Assembly (NCBI GenBank): GCA_032622095.1
Contig: CP136066.1
Span: 55,148,609-55,212,608, forward strand
Length of the DNA stretch: 64,000 nt
Origin: Siphonodentalium dalli
Lineage: Eukaryota; Mollusca; Scaphopoda; Gadilida; Siphonodentaliidae
Direction of reading: 5' to 3'
This document shows positions 1 through 11,436 of the stretch, in pieces. Position 1 is the first letter of the stretch. Each line of letters opens with the position of its first letter. A program made the position numbers and the translations under genes. The notes below the pieces were generated by a model. That model was not told where the DNA came from, did no database searches, and saw only the letters and a program-made list of their open reading frames with translations.

Positions 1-444
1 TAAAAACTCATATTTATGACTGATATTTACTAGGAAAATAGGTGTCGATTGTGTCCCGAAGTTAAACCAAACTCCAGGCAGAGTTATCTCCCATCGCTCC
101 GCTGAGATACCACTGCCATAATGACATTAATTGGTTAGGAATTCTTACGTGTTTTTAGTTCTTATGTTTTTGGATTAAAATTGTCTATGTCTGGCTCAGT
201 TCATATTGTTCTTATCAATACCGAAAGAATTACCATTATTGCAAACTTAAAAAAAAATTTGGTGGTCAAAACAAGATAATAGGTGACTAATTAGTAGTAA
301 ATACAGTTCCGCGACGATATGTAAAAATAGATTTATCGTCTGAAAAGTACACTCATTGTGGCAGTGATATATCGCAGCGATAGCATAGAGGGCGCTGAAT
401 GGAGTTTGAAGTTAAACATCAAAAACATGCACCAAACCATATAA
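1..444. other. No recognisable feature
   Basis: AT-rich sequence with no credible coding region, repeat unit or inverted repeat that I could identify. It ends at the left terminus of the TTAA-type MITE. Confidence 0.5.
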
Positions 445-583
445 CCCTTTACCCAACAAACCGGCCAAATAAAGCTTCAACAGCCTAAAATATCTTCGGT
501 CTGTCTTAATAGAACCATACAAATATGGATATCATTGGAACCGGCTCCTTGACCACATTGTGATAGTTACAGTTATGCCCTGT

Positions 584-652
584 GCCAATGCATTCTCTTA
601 TATATGCGAGTCGACCATAGGTCGCCTCGCATATATAAGAGAATGCATTGGC
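584..652. repeat. Palindromic cassette, copy 1
   Basis: Near-perfect palindrome: arm GCCAATGCATTCTC then TTATATATGCGAG, a central TCGACCATAGGTCGC, then the complementary arm. Outer flank CCCTGT, inner flank CTAAACAA. It is one of 14 copies in the window. Confidence 0.9.
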
Positions 653-731
653 CTAAACAAAATCTTTTTTTAACACTTTTTACCATTTTTTCTTACATTC
701 TTTAACAATTTTATAATTTTTAATGTGTTAA

Positions 732-802
732 GCCAATGCATTCTCTTATATATGCGAGGCGACGTATGGTCGACTCGCATATATAAGAGAATGCATTGGC
801 AC
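732..802. repeat. Palindromic cassette, copy 2
   Basis: Same palindrome as 584-652 in opposite orientation (centre GCGACGTATGGTCGA). It is followed by CACAGGG, the mirror of the CCCTGTG that precedes copy 1. Confidence 0.9.
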
Positions 803-828
803 AGGGCCGTTCTGTTGGGTAAAGGGTT

Positions 829-1837
829 AATAGATGTTCCTAAAACGGACATAACCCCTTTCACTCATAAGTAAGAGATATATATAACCCAGCCACTGCA
901 TGTGTTCCAGATAGCAGCTACCCGAAAGTCTGAAGCGACGGTTCAGAGATTACATTAGTGACGTAGGTTCATGGCCCTGAACACAGTTCAGAGACGAAGG
1001 CAAGCCTTTCATTGGCCAAAAAAAACCGAGGTAACGAGACGTTTGCATAATTATTCATGCATGTACACTGATATTTTAGATAACAGCCATAAAATATATA
1101 TGAATCAGTATGTATAGTTTAGCATTTTGTGAACGATAAATATAGAATGCACCATTAATTGCCGAGAGTTCGAAACGTTCACCACGAGTGAAATTGTGGT
1201 TTTAACCAGCCTACATTCGGCCAGTGGATAAAACCACAATACCAAGGGTGGTGACCATTTGGTACTCTCTACTACTATGGGTGTATTTAATTTAAACCAT
1301 AATCAGAGGGGGGGGGGGGTAACAAAATTATGTTAATTTTAATTACGTAGGTGGAGGTGGGGGAGCGCGAAACAATCCGTTTACATAAAGTTAGGGCAAA
1401 TTTGACCCATAAATCAACATGAAGGATTTAAAAATATGCATATAGCATGTGGGGTCATGTAGTAGCTTGGTTTGGCTTCAAATTGATCCAATAGTGGACT
1501 CTTCAAATGGAGTATTAGAATGACCCACTAAATTTTGTGATTGCAACATACCAAAAGCGAGAACCGTCAAACAATTTCACCAATGACTTCTCAATACAGG
1601 AGACTGTAACACACCGTGCTGTTCTCAATCCACGCACACTAGGTGTTATACTAATCAATACTCAAAATGATTACATATAGGACAATATATAACCGGGGTT
1701 CACGATTTGGTATATAATGGTATTCAATCTGAATAGCACGTGCCACGCGATTAACGATTGAATATCAGAATATCAATATAATCTAAGGGGTGGGGGGGGG
1801 GGGTAACCGGAGCATGCAACTGGCCACTACGAAATAC
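829..1837. other. Non-coding stretch with a hairpin and G12 runs
   Basis: No gene is seen. It contains an imperfect inverted repeat at 1163-1269 (arms GAGAGT... and ...ACTCTC with an inner ATTGTGGTTTTA/TAAAACCACAAT pair) and two runs of 12 G (1308-1319 and 1792-1803). Both runs are preceded by an ATC-A/T-A-like context and followed by TAAC, so they may mark copies of one repeat. Confidence 0.5.
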
Positions 1838-1995
1838 ACATTCGGCAAAACTCGTCAGATGCCGTCACCGTTTCAGAGCTTGGCCCCAGAGGTCATAGGT
1901 CGAGGAGTCCAGAATGCGAAATACATTATGGACTCAATGACCTATGACCTCTGGGTCTGAAACGGTGACGGAATCTGACGAGGTTTGCCGAATGT
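1838..1995. repeat. Inverted repeat, foldback MITE
   Basis: The left arm begins ACATTCGGCAAA and continues through a segment with CGTCACCGTTTCAGA. The right arm is its complement, ending TTTGCCGAATGT. Arms of about 60 bp surround a short loop. A half-copy of the same family (CATTCGGCAAAC...) lies at about 38946-38985. Confidence 0.75.
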
Positions 1996-2069
1996 ACAAA
2001 ATATAGTTATTTCAGGAAAAAAAAAAAAATACATATTCATAAACAAGCTGCAAAACAGAGTTCAGCGCT

Positions 2070-2222
2070 AATGATGCTGATGATGATGGTGGTGGTGGTT
2101 ATTATTATTATTATGACGATGATGATGATGTTGGTGATGATGATGTTGATGATGATAGTGGTAGCGATGACGACGACAATGATGATGACGATGATGATGA
2201 TGATGATGACGATGGTCATGAC
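2070..2222. repeat. Trinucleotide microsatellite (GAT/GTT/ATT)
   Basis: Imperfect runs of GAT, GGT and ATT triplets. The antisense reading gives a low-complexity Ile/Thr/Val string, which is not evidence for a gene. Confidence 0.9.
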
Positions 2223-2797
2223 GCATGCTTCAATCTACATGCCGTAAGCGATTCAGTTCTGAAGAAAAAAACAGAGACAGCTGAACTATGTACATAGTTG
2301 ACAACAATTTCGTCTTGTATGATGAATGGTAAGTCAAACTGAGTCACCCGCATCACGAATATATGTGTCATCGTCGACAAAAATACTTTTATCAAGAGCG
2401 TTTATCATCATGATTCAAAACATGCTGCCCGATATACCCACGCATGCGTGTAACGAATAACACCAAGCTCCACACAACATTGGTAATATCACGTTTCATG
2501 TGATTATGACACACAATGATTTAAATTGCTCGAGGTAATAAGTTGAGAACGTTTTGAATATTGAGCTCTGTTAGACGACATGATTGGTCGGATTGTGATC
2601 AGGGGCACCGGGCACAACCAAAGGTGAAGGACGGATGCAGAGCGTTCGTAAATAACATTTTTTTTTATCACGAGTAAATGCACGAATGCTGTTAAAATAA
2701 CAATAGAAATGTTATATATAGATATTTGTGGGCGTAAAATTTATATCAGGCCAAAAATTAGTTTTTGAAAAATAGGCGACGAATAGTACTATCAACC
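2223..2797. other. No recognisable feature
   Basis: No credible gene, tandem repeat or long inverted repeat seen. Confidence 0.45.
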
Positions 2798-3232
2798 CTG
2801 CAAATTGTGTGTCTGTCATTTGCAGAAATGAGGTCCCCAGAGGGTGAATTTAGTGATGTTATCCAGCACAGCGGGTTAGCATCACAAAATTAACCCACTG
2901 GATACCTCATTCTGCTTAGGCCTCATTTTCTGGGAAGTATCTATAGTTTCAAATTAACATTGTTTTAGTTGATTTCCCCCTTCTGTTCCGTTTCTATATC
3001 CCCTAATCTGCAGAAGGTAAAATGCATAATCGAGGTGACTATTGGGTGAACATCACCAACTTCAACTGCAGTGGGGAAATTCAATCTGATCCTAAGTTTC
3101 CCATATCAGGCCTAAGCAGAATGAGGTTACCAGATGGTGAATTTGGTGACGCTAGCCCGCCGTGTGGGATAGCGTCACTAAATTCACCCTCTGGGGACCT
3201 CATTCTGCAAATGACAGACACACTATTTGCAG
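2798..3232. mobile_element. Foldback MITE with long inverted arms
   Basis: The termini start CTGCAAAT at 2798 and end ATTTGCAG at 3232. The arms (about 2798-2920 and 3110-3232) are complementary over most of their length, and each contains its own hairpin around GAGGTCCCCAGAGGGTGAAT or its complement. No clear target duplication is visible. The open frame across the right arm (3022-3318) is a by-product of the repeat. Confidence 0.75.
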
Positions 3233-3435
3233 ACTTGAGGTATTTTTTAAATTCGACAACGCATGCATGGCCAATCGTGCGCAGTGAGATTTTCGGTTCG
3301 CGCGATCAATTCCATTAAAGAAATATTTATGTGCATTTCACTAAATCAGACTGATATTTTACGACTTAGCCACTAAGCCCATTTGGAAAACAAAGTCTGA
3401 ACTGCGGAGAAAAGTAAACAAACAGTCCTGTGTTC

Positions 3436-3668
3436 CCGATTACATCACCGATACATGTACATGCACCACATAGAATGACTACATCACCGATACATGCACC
3501 ACCTAGAATGATTACATCACCGATACATGCACCACCTATAGAATGATTATATCACCGATACATGTACATGCACCACATAGAATGATTACATCACCGATAC
3601 ATGCACCACCTAGAATGATTACATCACCGATACATGCACCACCTAGAATGAGTTCATCACCGGCACAT
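3436..3668. repeat. Minisatellite, 33/39-bp units
   Basis: About six tandem units built on ACATCACCGATACATGCACC. Some carry a 6-bp insertion (TGTACA). Both unit lengths are multiples of three, so the antisense strand stays open with an 11-residue periodic pattern; this is not a gene. Confidence 0.9.
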
Positions 3669-4709
3669 GCACCCCATGGACGGTCCCACCTATAATTATT
3701 TCGCCAACCATGCAGAGTCACTTTATTTAATTTATACGAAAACATGGCGTTGTGTGCTGGCAATAAACAAAACGCAACACGCATCTTAATCGAGAATCTT
3801 TTATTCAATGGAATGTGAAATGTAACTATGCGCCGTCCGCAACGAGTTCGATAACAAATTCCAGATTATGATGCAAGTTGTGTTCTGTATTTATTCTACA
3901 CCGTTGTGTCAGATAAGTTATGTATTGTAATCCAAGTATAATATTTGTCGCTGAAACAGGCATTCTGATTGGCCGAGAGCTGCTAACTTTAGTTTTCGAT
4001 TCAGCATCGGTTGCTGAAGGGTGCACATATATTGCATAGAGCACGGTGTCATTGACAACGCGCGTGAAATACGCCGCCGCGCTGCCACGAGTCGGGTAAT
4101 TTAGTCAACCGGAACGTGTTCTATAGACGCGGTTAACAGGTTTCCACACCTGAGCTATGTCAGAGGGTGGACAGTTTAGATGGACATACACAGAAAATTT
4201 AATTAATTGTCAAGTTAGTATATTACATGAAGGAATATACTATCTGACGACCACAGCAAGCATATTATATAACAATAACAATGTCAAAAGATCACTTTAA
4301 TCATAGTTTTAGAAGGGAAATTTTGGGAAGAACGTTCTCAGCAAGTACACAAATTGAGTGGGAATGAATAACTGTCATAAAATGTACATGATCTGAACCA
4401 GTAAAAGGCTCGAACGGCAATTGAATTGACTTCAATGCTACTTCAAGAATCACAACATTATGTCATGTGTGTGCTGGAGGTCCGTTGAATGGCAAAGCAA
4501 CGATATTTATAAGTAAACAAAAAAAAACGTTCTTTTCCTGAGAAGGCTCCACGTGTAAATGCAGTATGTCTCTTCAATGAAAGTCTGTTATAGTGTGTTA
4601 TATATAGTAACGGGACAGGACTCGGTCCAAAAACAGCATAAACCCAACCGATATCCCTAGCTGTTGTGGACCGAGAAGACTTGGTCTAATGGACGTGTAG
4701 GTTCGTCAG
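3669..4709. other. No recognisable feature
   Basis: No gene supported. It contains an ATTCTGATTGGCC string at about 3961, resembling the one in the repeats at 7.6 and 27.5 kb. Confidence 0.4.
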
Positions 4710-4752
4710 GAAATGTTCAGATAATAACTTATAACTTATTATCTGAACATTC
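4710..4752. repeat. Hairpin repeat family B, copy 1
   Basis: Near-perfect palindrome starting GAAATGTTCAGATAATAA. The same hairpin occurs at 12562-12632 and 29345-29406, with a remnant near 30826. The downstream ~140 bp (CCAATGAATATGAATCC ... AATAATAGACAATTCC) is also shared, so the hairpin is one end of a longer dispersed repeat. Confidence 0.8.
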
Positions 4753-6246
4753 ACACCAATGAATATGAATCCTTATCCACTTGTAATTATCTTTTCGTCC
4801 TTCTGTCGTCCGTTTATATTATTCTGAATATACCTCCAGATTAATAATAGACAATTCCACTATATACTGTTATAACCGAAGAACCCATTCAGTTAAGGGA
4901 TGTTAAAAAGACCTCTCAGTGTTTCAAATTCACAAGAGCGCGGTCTATGTACAGTACCTATACCAGAACATGAACTTTCGAACAAGCGTTATCTAAGATT
5001 ATGTGAAACTGACCAACTGAAGTCGGATTGGAATTCAAAAAAACATACCCTGACTCTGATAAATGACAGACAGAAAAAAAACACACAGTCTTAGAAGGAT
5101 GACAATTCTCATTTCTCTAAATGGATATGTCATAACCAGAGACGAAAGTGGTCTAATATTAATATTCCTGAAACTATCCCTATGTAATAATAAAACTAAA
5201 TTTAGATCAAGAGAGTTATACAATGATGTCATCGCTTCCCACTTACTATTTATTACTGAATTTGTGCACAGCACAAAAATGATGCCCAACACTGACGCTG
5301 GAGGGGTCGGGTTACCACGTTTTCAGATTTGTGCAGCTTTCGACCAGGGACCAGTCTATTCAACAAGAGTCATTGAGTGCGCGCAAATAAACAGACACGA
5401 GAGTCACACACACAATGGCAGACGACAGTCAGATTCACTAAGTAGTTATATCAACTTTGAGACTAAAATCATTCATTAGAACGTATACTTTTACTTCCAT
5501 TAACTAGAAATTTAGACAGTACTGTTGTTGTCGAATTTCGCGCGATAGACTGGTCCTTGTCTTTGTTCACTGAAAAGTTGAAAACTTAACAACCTGACCC
5601 TTTTTGACAACACTGACATGGTGTAACAAATGAGTATAAAATGTCATACCTGGTTATCTTGTCATTGGCAGAGAAAAAATTTATTGAAATGCAAATATTT
5701 GATCCCTGAAAATTCCAATAAAAATATTGAAATCCCTAAAATTGGGAAATTACCAGAGAACTTTCATCTAGGGTTAACACCCGTATATATACTTACCAAA
5801 CGCAAATGAAGCTATTGATAATATCACAGTTAAGTTCGCCTATCAGTTAGGTTTTAGAATGCGTTGCTTAAAAACTGTTAAGATTTACATATGAATGTTG
5901 ACGCATGCAGTTGTCTTGCATCTATAATGAACGGTGACTTGAATGGAGTTCGGCTTCATTTGGTGCACATTAAACGGCGCCGCTGTCATTCGTCATATTC
6001 ATGACTTCATGTACTCTCTTTTCATGAACTGCGGTGCATATTACATCTTTTTTCTGTGAGAGAGGACGGCATATAGCGGGTACCCGTCTACACCCAACAA
6101 TCTCGATACAAGTGTTCATTCATGACTCAACATGTTATGATCATGATGTCATTTATTATAATGAGCATTGTTTTACAAGTTATTATGTGCTGACGTATTG
6201 CACATCATTTTGCGGTGTGGTAGCCTATATACTAGTGATGCAGATG
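4753..6246. other. Family B tail, otherwise no recognisable feature
   Basis: The first ~140 bp belong to repeat family B. The remainder shows no supported gene. The 138-codon frame at 5063-5479 has no recognisable domain and no coding-like neighbours, so I do not call it. Confidence 0.45.
6239..6246. repeat. 8-bp target-site duplication, left copy
   Basis: TGCAGATG, repeated exactly at 7435-7442 on the other side of the hAT-type element. Confidence 0.9.
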
Positions 6247-7434
6247 CAGGGATGTGGCTAGAGGGGGTGGGTGTGGGGGGGGTGTCTCACCCCCCCCCAG
6301 CAGAGAGCTATATTTTCAATAGTTGGAAATTTCATACCTGCCACAACGAAATTTCACACCAACAATAGGTTGAAAATGTTCTTGTAGTTTGATTTTAAAA
6401 CAATTTATTGGGGGGAATTTATTGTTTTTCGACCAATATTTGCATATGTTCCTATTTTTGGTCAAATTTTTTGACAGAAATGGACATCAGTTGGAAATTT
6501 TCCAACTTTAGGGGGGGTGACAGGTTGGAAATTTCCAACACTTGGAAAGCTTGTGTCCTGGTCCCTCCCCCGTGGCCAGTCAAAAACTTCTAGTTAATTT
6601 AAGAAAACAATATTGTCATACAATTGGTCAACATTGTCATTGGAATTGGCATCAGTTGGAACTTTTCCAACCTAAGTGGGGGTGTAGGGTTTGAAATTTC
6701 CAACAGTAGGAAGGCTTGAGGCTAGTCTAGATGTTAGGATTTTGCGATTTTCTTGTTCAGATTTCAAAATTTTCGCACACCAGGCCGAACCATGGTTGGC
6801 CCGGTGTGTCATTGCCCCATCCACATGGCCAATACAAAACTGCTAATTACTTTAGCAAAACAATATTTTACTACATTTGGTCAAACTTGTAGACATAAAT
6901 GGTCATCAGTTGAAGAATTTTCCAACCTGAGGGGGAGCATGAGGTTTGAAATTTCCAACACTAGGAAAGCTTCAGTTGAGGCCAGTCTAGATGCTAGGAT
7001 TTGCGATTTTCTTGTATATAGTTTTCAAAATTTTCTCACACCGGGCCAAACAACCATGGTCGGCCTGGTGTTCCCTGGTCTGTTGTCGGTAGCTGTGTGC
7101 ATTTGTCTGGAATTAGATCACTAGTTGTTTTTTTTTGGGGGCAATTTTCAGGTTAAAATATCTTAATGTTCTCATACTGGGAAAATACTAGTAGAAGCAT
7201 GGCTTATGAATATATAGGAAATTAGGCCTGAGCATGAGGTACAAGGGGGGGGGGGTGCAAATGGAATTAAGCAAAAAGTTGTGTTGGTGCGATTGCAACA
7301 CAAGGGGGGGGGGGGTGCAAATGGAATTATGCAAAAAGTTGTGTTGGTGTGATTCCGACAAGGGGGGGGGTGCAGTTGGAAATTCCCAAGGTGGACACCC
7401 CCCCCCCAGCGGAGACCCTCTAGCCACATCCCTG
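6247..7434. mobile_element. hAT-type non-autonomous DNA transposon
   Basis: Perfect 19-bp terminal inverted repeats (CAGGGATGTGGCTAGAGGG at 6247-6265 and its complement ending at 7434) are flanked by an exact 8-bp direct repeat TGCAGATG (6239-6246 and 7435-7442). An 8-bp TSD with CAGGG termini is the classic hAT signature. No transposase is encoded. The body has three diverged ~165-255-bp repeats containing CATCAGTTGG and GAAATTTCCAACA, and a 64-bp tandem repeat (7236-7380) with G-runs of 9-12. Confidence 0.9.
7236..7380 (+). repeat. 64-bp tandem repeat with poly-G
   Basis: Two full copies and one partial copy of a unit carrying a G9-G12 run followed by TGCAAATGGAATTA and GCAAAAAGTTGTGTTGGTG. 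It lies inside the hAT-type element, near its right end. Confidence 0.85.
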
Positions 7435-7579
7435 TGCAGATGTACTTAACTTGTTTCCTAAATTTCTATTTTAAAATGGTATATCTCTTGCCTAAGCTTT
7501 TGTGTATATAATAGATTCGTTGGTTTAAAATAATACTGAGCCCGGGAACCCAGTCAACTGGAGCTTCCGTCACTAGGAA

Positions 7580-8096
7580 ATATTTACACACTAAGTGTTG
7601 TCATCACTAAATCCAGCATTCTGATTGGTCGGCGCCCACGTGGCTAGTTGCAGTTATTTCTCGGTGAATGCGCAACGCCTCATAACACCAAGCTAATAAC
7701 ACCATCGATACGTCATTAGGTTTGGAAAGACGAACGCGTAATGCTTTGGGCGCATTTTGACTCGCGCAGGATTGACTTAATACATCATCGGGTTTCAACA
7801 TGAAGAGAAATTGTTCCTATTAACTTTTGCCAAGGGTGCTATTGGGTATTTTGGGCTGATCTTGTCACGATACACTTTTCGATTTAAATATATTTACAAA
7901 AGTGGCTTTTTCGCTAAATGTATATAAATATAAGGATTAACTATCATGTGGACTATTTTTATGGAGATGTAACGGTGAGGTAAGTGGACATAACTTGTAT
8001 GTAAAACACTTCGGGTTTTACACAAGTTATGTCCACTTACCTCACCGATGCATCTCCATAAAAACAGTCCACATGACAGTTAATCCTTATATGAAA
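7580..8096. repeat. Dispersed repeat family C, copy 1
   Basis: About 520 bp closely matching 27479-28004 in the same orientation. The left half contains GCATTCTGATTGGTCGGCGC. The right part (7918-8096) is a ~90-bp-arm hairpin (TAAGGATTAACTATCATGTG ... complement) centred on TGTAAAACACTTCGGGTTTTACA. Confidence 0.85.
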
Positions 8097-8297
8097 AACA
8101 AAAATTCTTCTATAAATTATATTCTATGAATCGGGATAGCTTGTGTGGCTAGTTTTAGAGCATTAGCATCACAATTAAATACAAAATAATCACGACAAAC
8201 AGAAATATACCACCTCACTGTGAGTGGCAAGCAGTTTGAACGGGCACTATTTTCTCTCTATTTTCGGACTCGTAGTCATCCAATTACGAAACATTTA

Positions 8298-8452
8298 TGA
8301 CTACTATATATAAGCTAGCCATGTAAGTCTTATCAGGACTATGGTTCATTACGCGACTAATATAAGCTATCCATAAGTCTTATCAGTAGCATTTCATTAT
8401 GCGACTACTATAAGCTATATTCGTAAGTATTATCAGTAGTAGTTCATCGTGC
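8298..8452 (+). repeat. Short tandem array, ~50-54-bp unit
   Basis: Three diverged copies of a unit with CGACTA..TATAAGCTA and GTAAGTCTTATCAG, starting near 8298, 8352 and 8401. Confidence 0.75.
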
Positions 8453-8514
8453 TTAAGTAATAATTGCGCAATATTTTACGTTTGTGTGTGATTGTGGTTT
8501 AGATAGAGAGTAAT

Positions 8515-8656
8515 CACTTGATTCAACTGGTGACGTGAAATAATTCATGAGAGGCAGACACCTTTACAAACACGAGAGCGCATTGCGCTCGAGTGTTTTA
8601 CAAAATATAGTCCCTGCCTCGAATGACTTATTTCACGTCACCAGTTCAATCAAGTG
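8515..8656. repeat. Inverted repeat / hairpin element
   Basis: Arms CACTTGATTCAACTGGTGAC... and the complement ending GTCACCAGTTCAATCAAGTG, with a nested CGAGAGCGCATTGCGCTCG hairpin at the centre. No TSD recognised. Confidence 0.8.
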
Positions 8657-9443
8657 CTTTTTCTGTTTACTATATATATACCACTATAAACATCTGAGTT
8701 ATCATAATTCCGAATAATAACCTCATTATACCTATATATATATATATATATATATGACGCACATATTTCGATAGCGCGTATGAACACATAACACGAAATT
8801 ATCGGTTATAGTCACTCCGGTCGAGAAATCAAAGTAAATCACACATAGGAATGTAATAAAAACAATTATCCCATGCAAATACCTGTAAATATGTGTACAG
8901 CATACTGTAATGGGGGCCATTATGGGGCCTATATACTCCGCGCGCTCTTAAAAACGTTCATCACGGTGGGAGCTGCATGTTGGGCAAGTATAGTATAATA
9001 GGATTCGGCTTTATTCAACAGAATGTAAAACGATACTAACTCGGGGGCGTCAACAATGGGTACGAAATCTGAGATGCCGTCTCTATAACATAACGACTTA
9101 AACATTCCATAAATTCACTAATAAAATACACGGCACGTGCGTGACCAAATGCTGTAAAATCGAGTCAACAGAAACATATGTTAATGTGCTTACGGGGTCG
9201 CTGCATTTTACCGCATTATACGCGAAGATCCGTAAAATGCTCACACTGCCGGACCATTATGTGATGATTTTCTCATCGGCTGTGAAACCACAGAGCTGAC
9301 TGACCTTTTCCCACAAGAATGGCATGGTAATATGTCAGTAGCAAAACAATTTTACCTTTTTACATGTGCATTAAAGCACATTTTATCCGACCTAAATTAC
9401 TGGGTAAAGACGACAATATAGAGGATACCTACATTTTTGTTTG
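8657..9443. other. TA microsatellite, otherwise nothing
   Basis: A short (TA)n tract lies at about 8732-8754. No gene or element is recognised in the rest. Confidence 0.45.
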
Positions 9444-9570
9444 AATACTGAAATAACTCATTTCTGTCTGGAAAGAAATTAAATCTCGAATTTTCACGAG
9501 CGGCCCACTGCAAGCAGCCAGTGAAAATTCGATATTTCTTCCCAGACACGAATGAGCTGTTTCAGGTATT
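9444..9570. repeat. Inverted repeat / hairpin element
   Basis: Arms AATACTGAAATAACTCATTT ... and complement ...TTCAGGTATT, with inner TCGAATTTTCAC/GTGAAAATTCGA pairing. A second small hairpin (CGGTGAAAT ... ATTTCACCG) follows at about 9781-9812. Confidence 0.75.
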
Positions 9571-9833
9571 AAAACAAAAAACTGTAGTTATTCTGTTTAT
9601 TATATGCGCCCTATTAGTGTTCAAAGTTACTCAATTAACTCATACTTATTCAAATTATTAAGTCTACTCAATAAGAGCGCGTTCTAAAGTGCATGTTTAC
9701 AAACCGAGATGAGTCCCACCGGTATATATAATGGGCGTATTGATTCGCGCTCGTGTAAACAAGCTAAATAACGAAATATACGGTGAAATAACGAAATCGT
9801 ACATTTCACCGTGGCTTACAAGACATATACACG

Positions 9834-11323
9834 CTGTTTAAAATGTATATTGATGACCTAAGGTATTCATTTGACTCGACTTGTAATCCCGTTATTCTAA
9901 ATAATCGGGAGATCAGTCATCTTTTATTCGCAGATGACCTTGTAATAATATCGGAAACGAAAGAAGGTTTACAGAAATGCTTGAATAACTTGGAAAATTA
10001 TGCAACAGATAATAGTCTCACTGTTAATGTAAATAAAACAAAATGCATGGTTTTTAGATCTCGCAAGTCAAAATATGAACCGAAATTCATATTTCGATCG
10101 AAGCCACTGGAAATGGTTGGGGATTATATGTATTTGGGTCTAAAATTCAGTGCAACTGGCAAAACGTTAAAATCGCAGGAGCATTTGAGTGCAAAGGCAT
10201 TAAAATCAATGTTTTTCCTAACACAATCTATTCCATCAAGACTTCAGGTAACGACCCCTACAAAATGCAAGTTGTTTGATAAACTAATAAAACCAGTAAT
10301 GTTGTATGGTTGTGAAGTATATGGCTGGGAGATGTGCCGAATCTGCATACTGATTCTTTACCTTGCGAGCAGGTTCAATTGAAATTCTGCAAAAATGTAC
10401 TTTGTATAAATAGAAAAGCGTCGAACCATGCTTCTCGTGCAGAACTGGGTAGATTCCCCGTATTTCATGACGCGGTTTTAAAGAGTTTCAGATATAGGAA
10501 TAAAATTTCTAAGTCAAAGCGTCATACATTAGTTTATGCGGCCTACGTTGAATCAACTAATTCGAAATTATCCACGGAATCGTGGAATGTATTACTACTG
10601 AAGCTTGGAATCGATATTGCCGAAGACAGTGAAATTCAAGAACAAGAACTGATAAAAAAGCTGAAAATAGATCACATTAACTGTTTTGTGAAGGACGTTT
10701 TTGATGATACGAGATCAATCGGTGGTAATAAACTAAGAACGTATCGCATTTTCAAACGCAGATACGAGGTGGAACCGTATATTACCAATACCAAATCTGC
10801 TGACGCGAGAACTCTCTTTACAAGGTTACGCGTAAGTAATCACAAGCTTGAGATTGAGAAGGGAAGACACAAACAGCCCCCGTCAGATATAGAGGATAGA
10901 ATATGTCCTGTCTGTAGGACAAACTCGGTTGAGACCGAATCACACTTTGTTATGAATTGTTCGGCATACGAAAACATTCGCATCAGTTGTTTCGCAGCAA
11001 TAGGCGAGTATAAAATCGATTTCCACAGAATGACAGAAGACAATAAATTTAATTATATAATGGAAAATAGGCACATTGATACCATAAATATCATATGCGA
11101 CATGATCCGGTCCTTCTTTGAAAAACGGCAGATTTTATCAAGTGCATAATAATTATAAGAACAACTTGTGAGTGAGTATACTGAATATAAATTTTGACTT
11201 AGTCGGGTTTTGTTTAATTCATGCTATTATTGTATATGTATGTTTTATATTATATGTTATATATGCTTGCAACTGCCCACTGAGGTGTTATTGCAATAAA
11301 ATCTTGTATCTTGTATCTTGTAT
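9834..11323 (+). pseudogene. 5'-truncated LINE, RT and C-terminal domain (CR1/jockey type)
   Basis: Relic of a non-LTR retrotransposon ORF2. The first frame (9843-10382) opens with MYIDDL, then the reverse-transcriptase active site FADDLVI at about residues 29-35 and the LTVNVNKTKCMVF thumb-side motif. One frameshift near 10320-10336 moves to a second frame (10334-11149) with QLKFCKNVL, AELGRFPVF and a cysteine motif CPVC..H..C at about residues 191-209. Upstream RT motifs and the endonuclease are missing, so it is 5'-truncated at about 9834, as is usual for LINEs. The 3' UTR has AATAAA (11295-11300) and ends in three ATCTTGT repeats (11301-11323). The jockey/CR1 assignment rests on motif order and the microsatellite-like tail. 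Confidence 0.85.
11301..11323 (+). repeat. LINE 3' tail, (ATCTTGT)3
   Basis: Three copies of ATCTTGT directly after AATAAA, in the position where CR1-like LINEs carry short tandem 3' repeats instead of poly(A). This fixes the element's 3' end. Confidence 0.85.
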
Positions 11324-11436
11324 ACGACGACCTTTCCTATATTTTGCGAATAAGGAATAAGTAACGAAATTCACGTTGCTACGACGATCTGCGTTTCGGT
11401 AATGTTCTGCTATTTTATATAGGCAAGCATATAATA

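Larger units (their letters stand above)
445..828. mobile_element. piggyBac-type MITE with two palindromic cassettes
   Basis: The termini are perfect 14-bp inverted repeats: CCCTTTACCCAACA at 445-458 and its complement at 815-828. The right flank is TTAA (829-832) and the left flank is ATAA (441-444), one change from TTAA. A TTAA target duplication with termini starting CCC is the hallmark of piggyBac elements. Inside are two ~70-bp palindromes (584-652 and 732-802) in inverted orientation around an AT-rich centre, so the element can fold into a two-armed cruciform. It encodes no protein, so mobility would need a transposase supplied elsewhere. Confidence 0.7.

Noticed and set aside
584-652. 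Palindromic cassettes as transcription terminators or microRNA precursors
   Set aside because: They recur inside transposon ends at many sites, are perfectly self-complementary rather than bulged, and have no associated gene or consistent orientation.
3536-3808. Antisense frame with GACIGDVIILG repeats
   Set aside because: Caused by the 33/39-bp minisatellite, whose unit length is a multiple of three.
5063-5479. 138-codon frame
   Set aside because: No known motif, overlapping opposite-strand frame, no repeat copy to compare. Random length for AT-rich DNA of this size.
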